Shown piece after piece: positions 8,502 to 14,665 of a stretch of DNA of 15,871 nt. Source of the stretch: an uncultured Oscillospiraceae bacterium (GTDB lineage Bacteria; Bacillota; Clostridia; Oscillospirales; Oscillospiraceae); the NCBI GenBank assembly GCA_910584285.1, contig CAJTYK010000047.1, positions 1 to 15,871 of the forward strand, in the 5' to 3' direction. The first letter of the stretch is position 1; every line of letters begins with the position of its first letter. Below the pieces are notes generated by a model, which saw only the letters and a program-made list of their open reading frames with translations, made no database searches and was not told the origin of the DNA. The translations under genes were made by a program, and so were the position numbers.

Positions 8502-9242
8502 TCAAATATGTGAGAATGCCTCGCTGTTGGTGCAGTATACGATATCGCTGCGCCCCGCGATGGCCTCAAAAAGCCGCTCCAGGGCAGCCCAGCTGGCATT
8601 GCCCTTTTCGTAGTCCATCTCATAGCTGTGCGCCCAGAGGTATAGCAGCAGGTCCCGGTCCCGGGCCTCCTCGCGCTTGAAGCGCTCCACCAACTTCATA
8701 GCGTCCTTCAAAATGATGGAGGTGGAGGGGCGGAAGTTCAGCGGGTTTTCGGGGAACTCATAGCCGCCGGAGGGGAACACTGCCCTGGCATACCGGTAGC
8801 CCCGTTCCTTCAAATACGCCTGCACCGCCGGTGAGGTGGAGCCCTGCGCATAAGCATGGCCCACGATGGGGACGCCAAAGAGCCCCTCCAGGGCGGCCTT
8901 GTCCGCGTCCACCGACGCGCGCATTTCGTCCTCGCTGACAGCGCCCAGGGATTCATGCCGGAAGCCATGGGTGGCAATTTCCATCCCCTCATAGACCTGG
9001 AGCACCTCGTCCTGCGGGATCCGGTTGTGCCGCACATAGGAGAAGGGCCACTTGTGCTTTACCCCCTCGGGGCAGTCCTGGAAGGAGAAGGTTCCGATCC
9101 CCTTCACCTCGCCGCGGGCGCCGAACAGGCCGGCATTGAGGTTGAAGGTCCCTTTAAGCCCGTATTGCTTCATCAGCCGGATGACCCGTTTGTCCTGCTC
9201 CAGCCCATCATCGAAGCTGAGCGTAAAATACTTCTTGCCCAT
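8502..9242 (-). CDS. CE4/NodB-type polysaccharide deacetylase-like protein
   Basis: Protein of 246 residues with the NodB-homology fold and no signal peptide or membrane anchor, so probably cytoplasmic. Motif 1 is FTLSFDDG (6-13; Asp11 base, Asp12 metal ligand) and motif 2 is THGFRHES (91-98; His92 and His96 metal ligands). The usual motif-3 Arg-x-Pro-Tyr is replaced by HAYAQG (129-134), and the last motif is YLWAHSYEMD (201-210, His205). CE4 enzymes remove N- or O-acetyl groups from chitooligomers, peptidoglycan or xylan. Here a role in deacetylating an imported oligosaccharide fits the neighbours, but it is an inference. Its ATG lies 2 nt after the stop of the esterase gene (TAG-GC-ATG), so translation is probably coupled. 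The family is well supported; activity and substrate are open because of the changed motif 3. Confidence 0.85.
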   Translation of the reverse strand: MGKKYFTLSFDDGLEQDKRVIRLMKQYGLKGTFNLNAGLFGARGEVKGIGTFSFQDCPEGVKHKWPFSYVRHNRIPQDEVLQVYEGMEIATHGFRHESLGAVSEDEMRASVDADKAALEGLFGVPIVGHAYAQGSTSPAVQAYLKERGYRYARAVFPSGGYEFPENPLNFRPSTSIILKDAMKLVERFKREEARDRDLLLYLWAHSYEMDYEKGNASWAALERLFEAIAGRSDIVYCTNSEAFSHI

Positions 9243-9244
9243 GC

Positions 9245-10369
9245 CTACGCCTCCCCGGTCAGCTGTTTCAAATCGTATGCCTGTGCCAGCAGCATACCGC
9301 CGGCCTGGTTCGGGTGCAGGTGGTCGCCCTGATGGTAGCGCTCGTCGGTGACCGAGGGATTGTTCTGATCCCGCAGCAGGGCGTCCGCGTCAAATATGTA
9401 GTCGAACATCGTGCTTTCCCTGATCCATCCGTTGATACTGACCCGCAGGGCCTCCATCTCCGGGGTATAGCCCTTTTTCACAAACCCGATGCGGGGCGGG
9501 AGAGTCTGGGCAATCACCCGGACGCCCATCTTGTGGAGCCGCTCCACGATGTCTGTTACGGCAGACGCGTATTTTTCCAGGGAGATGACCGCCTCTGTCT
9601 TTTTGGAGTAATAAGCCGCGTCATTGACGCCCAGCGCGAGAATCACCCCGTGGAGGCCGTCAAAGCGGAGCACATCGCGTTCAAAACGGGATACCCCCTT
9701 TTCTCCGTAGGAAGCCCCCATCAGCCCCGGAATATCATAGAGCAGGCAGTTCCCGCCGATACCTGCGTTCATCAGCGCGTACCTGCCGCCGTAGGCGTCG
9801 GACAGGCGCTTTTGCAGCGGCTTCACCCAGCGGTTCATGGCCGTTATGCTGTCCCCGAAGGCTGCGATGATCTTCGACGGCTGGCCGGTGAGCACATCAA
9901 TCTGATCCATCCCGGGAACGGCTTCATAGAGGTTGTACTGCTCCTTATAGCCCTCCCTGCGAACCGGGGGAAGCTCCTTGTCCCCGGTGTGATCGCCCGG
10001 GTAGACAACGGCGGCCTCCTCAGTCATATTGCTGTCCATGACCTTTGACGCATAATAGAGCCTGATCTCCAGCTCCCCGCCCTGGGACACCGGGAGCGGA
10101 ATCTCGTCAGAATAGCAGCTTTCCCCCACGGGGACAGAGAAGGAGCCGCTGCCGCCGCTCGTGACGGGGTGCATCTTCCCCTGCGCCCATATCGTCAGTC
10201 CGCCGATGGCATAGGGTTTCTTCCCATAGTGATTTGAGAAACGAACCCGAAGCTTCTCGCCGGAAACCTGGGGCGTTACATGAAACACCACCGTTTTCTT
10301 TTTCCCTGCCAACAGGCCCATAGCGAATGCGGGGGCGGCGGCTTGATGCCAAATTGGTGTCCAGTCCAT
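9245..10369 (-). CDS. SGNH/GDSL esterase, XynE-like (acetyl-ester hydrolase)
   Basis: Protein of 374 residues with an N-terminal beta-rich domain (about 1-150; LRVRFSNHYG at 40-49 and SDEIPLPV at 87-94, as in XynE-type acetylxylan esterases) followed by an SGNH hydrolase domain. Catalytic Ser174 lies in FGDSIT, the oxyanion residues are Gly206 (NAGIGGN) and Asn249 (LGVND), and the catalytic Asp349-His352 pair is in GDHLHPNQ. No signal peptide is seen, which implies action on imported acetylated oligosaccharides rather than on polymer. A strong AAGGAGGA site lies 5 nt before the ATG. The gene follows GH43-A after 15 nt and is followed by the deacetylase after 2 nt, so two different potential deacylases stand side by side. 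The esterase family is clear; acetyl-xylooligosaccharide as substrate is an inference from family and from the linked xylulokinase. Confidence 0.87.
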   Translation of the reverse strand: MDWTPIWHQAAAPAFAMGLLAGKKKTVVFHVTPQVSGEKLRVRFSNHYGKKPYAIGGLTIWAQGKMHPVTSGGSGSFSVPVGESCYSDEIPLPVSQGGELEIRLYYASKVMDSNMTEEAAVVYPGDHTGDKELPPVRREGYKEQYNLYEAVPGMDQIDVLTGQPSKIIAAFGDSITAMNRWVKPLQKRLSDAYGGRYALMNAGIGGNCLLYDIPGLMGASYGEKGVSRFERDVLRFDGLHGVILALGVNDAAYYSKKTEAVISLEKYASAVTDIVERLHKMGVRVIAQTLPPRIGFVKKGYTPEMEALRVSINGWIRESTMFDYIFDADALLRDQNNPSVTDERYHQGDHLHPNQAGGMLLAQAYDLKQLTGEA

Positions 10370-10384
10370 GGTTATCCTCCTTCG

Positions 10385-11848
10385 TTATGCGAGTGTAAAG
10401 TTCAAAATATCAAGGGTGCCTTTGCCCTTATACCGAAAATACAGGGGGCAGGAGCCGATGGGCCGGCGGCTTTCCAGCGCCAGCCGCTTGGTGTTGAATT
10501 TCGTGCCGGCAGCCGTCCATTTGTCCGCGGCGGCAATGGGAATGGAAGCTATGACGACACCCTTTTCCCCGGGCAAAAGCTCCAGTACGCCGCCCCCGCC
10601 GCGAACCGTCACGTCGATGCGCGTGGTTGCTTCCAGGTCAAAATATCGGAACCCGGCCACGCTGCCATTCTTCATTTTGGAGATATAGGCCGTTGGTGCG
10701 GAAGGCTCCGTGTCCACCGTCACTTCACGGCCCTCGGGCTCCGGCGGTTCATAGTCCGGGCCGTCCTGGGTGATCTCAGGTCCGCCCATAGGGTTGCGGA
10801 TGCCAAACACCCCGGCGTGATGAAGGACGCAGGCAATGTAGGCCGGATAGGTTCCGATCCCCTTCAGGGGGCCGCCGTTCAATCCACAGCTTGTGGCCTC
10901 CACCATTTGAATCGTGCCGTCCTCCTGGATTTCAATGGGCTCGGCCACGGCCTGCCGGTTCCTTTTGGCCCCGTTGGTGGTGCGGTGGTCAAATATGTAC
11001 CATTGGCCGTTGACGCACACCATGCCGCCGTGGCTGTTGCCCATGGGATAGGCGGCGTTCATGAGCTTTCTGCCGTTCAAACCGATATCGCTGGAGGAGT
11101 GGATCGGCCCCTTGTGGACAAAACCCTTGTCGGGAAACAGGCTCATGGCGTAATTGAGACCGGTGATATTAGTGGCCGGATAGACCAGATAATACCACTC
11201 ACCGATGTGGCGGATGGAGGGGCCCTCCCAATAGTTTGGCTTCTTGGGGTCAAAATCCGCCGGCATGATGATCGTTGGCTCACGGATAATGGTCAGCATA
11301 TCAGGCGCGAGCTCCATCACAAACAGGCCTTTGATCTCGTGCCCAAAGTTCCCGTTTGACGCCTGACCGCTCCCCACATAGAGGAAAACACGTCCATCGT
11401 CGTCCACCAGTACGGCGGGGTCAAACATGAACCAGTCTTCCGGCTTTGAGCCATAGACCCGCCCGTCCGGGAAATGGACATCGCCCAAATACTGATATTT
11501 CCCCGCGGGGGTGTCGCACACGGCAACGGAGGTGATGGACGTATTGGCCACGGAGTAGTAGAGATAATACCGCCCATCCGTGCCGCGCACCACATCCGGG
11601 GCATAGTAGGACAGCTTTTCCTGATTCCACGGGGTATCCTCTTTTTTGAAGATCACGCCCTCGTACCGCCAGTCGGAAAGGTCGCCCACCGGGGCCGACC
11701 AGGAGACGTAATTGCCCTCGCAGTATTCCTTGGCTCCAAACAGGTCATGGCTCCCATAGATGTACAGCCGCTCGCCGAACACCCTCGGTTCAGCGTCGGG
11801 GATGTATTCCCAGCTGGGGAGATAGGGATTGTAGCATTGCCGTTTCAA
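10385..11848 (-). CDS. Glycoside hydrolase family 43 enzyme, copy A (GH43-A), first gene of operon
   Basis: Paralogue of GH43-B, 487 residues from the chosen start, without a signal peptide. The catalytic acids are visible: Asp18 (YIPDAEP), Asp143 (FMFDPAVL followed by DDDGRVFLY) and Glu208 (YWEGPSI). The propeller is followed by an acidic, proline-rich linker (about 357-386, with YEPPEPEG) that copy B lacks in this form, then by a CBM6-like C-terminal beta-domain (390-487, MKNGSVAGFRYFD ... LYFRYKGKG). The start is TTG at 11846-11848: an AAGGAGGA site lies 7 nt upstream and the frame then opens like copy B. A TTG six codons earlier would contain that site inside the gene. Likely an arabinofuranosidase or xylosidase; the linkage is unknown. 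It heads the operon, facing the AraC-type regulator. Confidence 0.88.
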   Translation of the reverse strand: MKRQCYNPYLPSWEYIPDAEPRVFGERLYIYGSHDLFGAKEYCEGNYVSWSAPVGDLSDWRYEGVIFKKEDTPWNQEKLSYYAPDVVRGTDGRYYLYYSVANTSITSVAVCDTPAGKYQYLGDVHFPDGRVYGSKPEDWFMFDPAVLVDDDGRVFLYVGSGQASNGNFGHEIKGLFVMELAPDMLTIIREPTIIMPADFDPKKPNYWEGPSIRHIGEWYYLVYPATNITGLNYAMSLFPDKGFVHKGPIHSSSDIGLNGRKLMNAAYPMGNSHGGMVCVNGQWYIFDHRTTNGAKRNRQAVAEPIEIQEDGTIQMVEATSCGLNGGPLKGIGTYPAYIACVLHHAGVFGIRNPMGGPEITQDGPDYEPPEPEGREVTVDTEPSAPTAYISKMKNGSVAGFRYFDLEATTRIDVTVRGGGGVLELLPGEKGVVIASIPIAAADKWTAAGTKFNTKRLALESRRPIGSCPLYFRYKGKGTLDILNFTLA

Positions 11849-11855
11849 TGGTGAT

Positions 11856-11863
11856 TCCTCCTT
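11856..11863 (-). promoter_or_regulatory. Strong ribosome-binding site of GH43-A
   Basis: AAGGAGGA on the minus strand, 7 nt before a TTG start codon. It decides the start of GH43-A at 11848 and lies directly beside the 18-bp palindrome at 11864-11881. Confidence 0.8.
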
Positions 11864-11890
11864 CAAAAACGCGCGTTTTTGTGGTATACT
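11862..11890 (+). promoter_or_regulatory. Predicted sigma-70-type promoter of the AraC-family gene
   Basis: The -35 box TTCAAA (11862-11867; four of six consensus bases) and the -10 box TATACT (11885-11890; five of six) are separated by 17 bp, and TGG before the -10 box gives an extended -10 element. Transcription would start near 11897, leaving a leader of only about 14 nt that contains the G-rich ribosome-binding site. On the opposite strand TATACC (11884-11889) overlaps the same -10 and could serve the operon, but no good -35 box is seen there. Confidence 0.6.
11864..11881. promoter_or_regulatory. 18-bp perfect palindrome, candidate operator
   Basis: CAAAAACGCGCGTTTTTG is identical to its reverse complement over all 18 bases. 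It lies in the 62-bp region between the divergent GH43-A and AraC-family genes, inside the spacer between the -35 and -10 boxes of the regulator promoter and next to the GH43-A ribosome-binding site. This is a typical place for a repressor or regulator operator. In minus-strand RNA it could also form a 7-bp stem with a GCGC loop. It is not followed by a T-run that would make it a clear terminator. Operator function is inferred. Confidence 0.6.
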
Positions 11891-11910
11891 GCCCTCAGGG
11901 GGGCGTTAGT

Positions 11911-12942
11911 ATGGAAAACATGACACATCTGTATTTTGACAGCATTGATGAGATGCGGGATCAAACCGACAGCCATGGCCCGAACTATCTTCGCAACCAT
12001 ACAGCCGAGCGGGACTATTTTTCTCCGTTGTCGGTGGTGACCAGCATCCGTACGCCCCAAGAGTATCTGTTTTCCAACTATATGGATACGTGGTCCTTTT
12101 GCGTCCACACTCCGGCAAGAAGCGAGTTTTTTCACGAAACCTATATGCACAAGCATAACTTCTTCGAGCTGATGTATGTGCAGCGGGGCGATGTCCGGGT
12201 CATGATCGAGGAGGCAGAGACCGCCTACACTCAGGGGAACCTCTGCCTCCTCAACCGAAATACCATGCACCGGGAAACAGATATGTCAAACGCGGATATC
12301 GTTTACATCGGCATCGACCCCGCGCTGCTGACGCAGTGGCCCAAATCATTTCCGCCGCCGTTCCAGTACAAAAGCATCCTCAATCAGTTTTTCAGTGATA
12401 ACCTCTCGGAGCGCGCCGCCTATAAAAAGGACTACCTGGACTTTACCCTTCTGGGGACGGACACGATCCCGCAGCTGACCCAGGAGCTGATCCGCGCATT
12501 TTCCGTGAAGCGGATCGGCTATCAGTTCGACATCTACTCCTCTTTACTCCGGCTGTTTGCCGCGCTGGAAAGCCCCGACACCTATAAGGCCACCCATGTT
12601 TCGCTGGGGCACAGCCGGGAGCTGATGGCCGTGGAGCAGACCAAGAAGCTGATCGAGGCACAACACGGGGTCATCCGCCGGACTGAGCTTGCGGAGGCGC
12701 TCAACTACTCCTGTGAGCATATCTCCCGCATCATCAAGACGCACACCGGGTACACCCTCAAGGCATATTGCCAGAAGGTTCAGCTGGCTGAGGCGGCGCG
12801 GCTGCTGAGAAGCACGGAACTCCCGGTCAGCCAAATCGCGGCGTCGCTGGGTTATGAAAACAGGACACAGTTTTACAAAGTGTTTCAGCGGGAATATCAT
12901 CTCACACCGTTGGAGTACCGCAGGCACGCTTCGGAGGACTGA
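11911..12942 (+). CDS. AraC-family transcriptional regulator
   Basis: DNA-binding regulator of 343 residues. The N-terminal cupin-like ligand domain shows HKHNFFELMYVQRGD (80-94) and LLNRNTMH (113-120). The C-terminal double helix-turn-helix covers about 240-343: a first helix pair around LAEALNYSCEHISRIIK (260-276) and the family signature from IAASLGYENRTQFYKVF to LTPLEYRR (309-338). The ligand is probably a sugar from the substrate of the operon, and the likely target is the shared intergenic region, making it a local activator of the divergent operon. The ATG at 11911 follows AGGGGGG with normal spacing; a longer reading from 11848 is rejected because it would run across the promoter. It ends 3 bp before the convergent transporter gene. 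The family is certain; activator role and ligand are inferred. Confidence 0.92.
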   Translation: MENMTHLYFDSIDEMRDQTDSHGPNYLRNHTAERDYFSPLSVVTSIRTPQEYLFSNYMDTWSFCVHTPARSEFFHETYMHKHNFFELMYVQRGDVRVMIEEAETAYTQGNLCLLNRNTMHRETDMSNADIVYIGIDPALLTQWPKSFPPPFQYKSILNQFFSDNLSERAAYKKDYLDFTLLGTDTIPQLTQELIRAFSVKRIGYQFDIYSSLLRLFAALESPDTYKATHVSLGHSRELMAVEQTKKLIEAQHGVIRRTELAEALNYSCEHISRIIKTHTGYTLKAYCQKVQLAEAARLLRSTELPVSQIAASLGYENRTQFYKVFQREYHLTPLEYRRHASED

Positions 12943-12945
12943 GCC

Positions 12946-14418
12946 TTATCCTGCGTTGCGCTGATCGAGACACTCGCGGATTTTCCTGCGCTCGTCTTCC
13001 TTAATGGGGTATTTACGCAGGATCAGGGTGGATATCACGCCGAGGATCGCGGGGACCAGGCCCATGATAACGATGAACCAGTTGAGCATGGTGGGGATCT
13101 GCGACAGCTCGCCCAGGTAATCGGAGGTGACAGGATCCACGTTGTAACCGATTGCCATAAGCACAGAGCCGATAATCGCCGCAGAAAGCGCCGCCTGTGC
13201 CTTGACGATGAAGCCGCCGGCCACCATGGTCAGGGCGGAGCGGTCCTTGCCGGTTTTGTAAATGTTGTAGTCCATGATCTCCATCTCCACCATGGACTGG
13301 GGGACAAAGTCGGTTCCCACACCCACCGCCATGATGAACATGGTGATGAAGAACAGCGCAGGAGTTTTCGCCAGCAGCCCTGTCATCTGGGCAATGAACA
13401 GGATCAGGCCGCCCACCGACTGCATGATCAGCAGGGAGCAGGTCATTTTGATCGGGTTATTCTTAAAGAGCTTCAGGATCGGGCGGCCGATGACTGCGCC
13501 AAACAACAGCGGGATGAGCATCATCATGGAGGAGATGCCGTTGAGAACACCATACTGCTCCATGTTGGTGACGCCGGTAGTAAGGTCGGTGCAGAAGCCC
13601 CATTTGATGTAATACGCAGGGGTGGCGAAAATGAGGGACCAGATAAAGCCGGCAAAGATGCACTTCAAATAAAAGATCACCATGGGCTTGTTCTCTTTGA
13701 ACAGAAGGAAGAAGTCCTTAAATTTTACCGGTTCTGCCTCATCTTCCTGCACGCTGTGCTTTTCCTTGACCAGGAACCAGCCGATCAGGGCAATCACCAT
13801 CGCCGCGCCAACAATAACGGTAATCAGGATGGCAAACGAGTCGTGATAGTTCCCAACCGTTTCGTTCACCGTAACCAGCACGGCTGTAAAGGCGGAGGTA
13901 ACAACACCCAGCATCATGGTCCACACCCGGGGGCCGATAACCAGCTTGGAGCGTTCATTGGGATCATTGGTCATCGTCCGGAACAGGAGGTTATCCTTGT
14001 AGAAGGACGTGCCAACGTCGAACATGAGATAGAAGAAGATGACCCACACGACAATCAGCACCGGCTTTGTCGCAAAGGCAGACGGGAGCGAGTAGAGGAG
14101 GATGCAGCCAATGCCGGTCAGCAGGATGCTGAGGAGGAAGAAGGGTTTGTATTTCCCGATTTTGGTCCGCTTCCCGCGATCCATCACAAACCCCTGGATG
14201 GGATCGTCCACCGCATCAAAGATACGGGCAAACAGGAGCAGCGATGTGGCCAGCGTGGCGCCCATGGCGCCCAGTCCCGCATAGTCGGTCATATACTGCA
14301 TGAACAGACTGGACATGAACACGGTGCAAAGCCCATTTACAGTGGACAGCGCGGTGGTGCCGAAACAGTCTCGCAGCGTAACGGCATCCGGGTTTTTAAC
14401 TCTGGTGCGTTTTACCAT
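12946..14418 (-). CDS. GPH-type (MFS) sugar:cation symporter 2
   Basis: Membrane protein of 490 residues with about 12 helices, in the glycoside-pentoside-hexuronide:cation symporter family. The MelB-type helix-2 and loop motif is complete: FDAVDDPIQG (67-76) with Asp68 and Asp72 matching the cation-binding Asp55 and Asp59 of MelB, followed by DRGKRTKIGKYKPF. Asp134 (FYLMFDVG) aligns with MelB Asp124. It therefore looks like a normal Na+- or H+-coupled sugar importer. The ATG at 14416-14418 has GAGGGAGA upstream; a TTG 13 codons earlier is less likely. It forms its own transcription unit, convergent with the AraC-type gene at a 3-bp distance, with a candidate promoter and operator upstream. 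Substrate unknown, probably an oligosaccharide related to that of the operon. Confidence 0.9.
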   Translation of the reverse strand: MVKRTRVKNPDAVTLRDCFGTTALSTVNGLCTVFMSSLFMQYMTDYAGLGAMGATLATSLLLFARIFDAVDDPIQGFVMDRGKRTKIGKYKPFFLLSILLTGIGCILLYSLPSAFATKPVLIVVWVIFFYLMFDVGTSFYKDNLLFRTMTNDPNERSKLVIGPRVWTMMLGVVTSAFTAVLVTVNETVGNYHDSFAILITVIVGAAMVIALIGWFLVKEKHSVQEDEAEPVKFKDFFLLFKENKPMVIFYLKCIFAGFIWSLIFATPAYYIKWGFCTDLTTGVTNMEQYGVLNGISSMMMLIPLLFGAVIGRPILKLFKNNPIKMTCSLLIMQSVGGLILFIAQMTGLLAKTPALFFITMFIMAVGVGTDFVPQSMVEMEIMDYNIYKTGKDRSALTMVAGGFIVKAQAALSAAIIGSVLMAIGYNVDPVTSDYLGELSQIPTMLNWFIVIMGLVPAILGVISTLILRKYPIKEDERRKIRECLDQRNAG

Positions 14419-14470
14419 AACAATCTCTCCCTCTGTCAATTTACTGGACGGTTGCAATCAATTAGAGCCT

Positions 14471-14486
14471 GGATTTGTACAATTCC
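14471..14486. promoter_or_regulatory. 16-bp near-palindrome, candidate operator of transporter 2
   Basis: GGATTTGTACAATTCC is palindromic except for one pair (positions 4 and 13). It begins about 2 nt downstream of the transcription start predicted from the promoter at 14495-14523, a position typical for repressor binding. It is unrelated in sequence to the palindrome at 11864-11881, so a different regulator may act here. Function is inferred. Confidence 0.4.
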
Positions 14487-14494
14487 TACAATAA

Positions 14495-14523
14495 ATAATA
14501 GGGGATTCGGGTGTGTTCCACAA
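14495..14523 (-). promoter_or_regulatory. Candidate promoter of transporter 2
   Basis: On the minus strand, the -10 box TATTAT (14495-14500; five of six consensus bases) lies 17 bp from TTGTGG (14518-14523), a weak -35 box that keeps only the TTG. The start would be near 14488, giving a leader of about 70 nt. The weak -35 suggests help from an activator. Confidence 0.4.
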
Positions 14524-14665
14524 TGACAAAAGCCGCCCTTTTTCAACATACTGTATCATTTTATTTCACATTTCCAGAAGTGGATAATTGAGAAATATTT
14601 TGTTACAGCATTGCACGTAAGCATTTCAAAAAGTGTGGAGTTGTTGATTTATCCAAGTGCCATCT

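Larger units (their letters stand above)
14419..14665. other. AT-rich 247-bp intergenic regulatory region
   Basis: This stretch between transporters 2 and 3 is clearly more AT-rich than the flanking genes and has no credible gene. It contains the candidate promoter and near-palindrome of transporter 2, an ATAC-T-GTAT inverted repeat (14548-14556) and TGTG-TTC-CACA (14512-14522). No convincing terminator for transporter 3 is seen. Confidence 0.7.

Noticed and set aside
11848..11910. Longer N-terminus for the AraC-family gene from an ATG at 11848
   Set aside because: It would cover the predicted promoter and palindrome, has no good ribosome-binding site, and adds residues without similarity to the family. 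The ATG at 11911 has AGGGGGG in front.
14419..14457. 13-residue N-terminal extension of transporter 2 from a TTG at 14457
   Set aside because: The ribosome-binding site GAGGGAGA lies inside this extension and points to the ATG at 14418.
14527..14543. AAAAG...CTTTT hairpin as a terminator after transporter 3
   Set aside because: The stem is only 5 bp, mostly A-T, and the GC-rich part is in the loop, so it is too weak to call a terminator.
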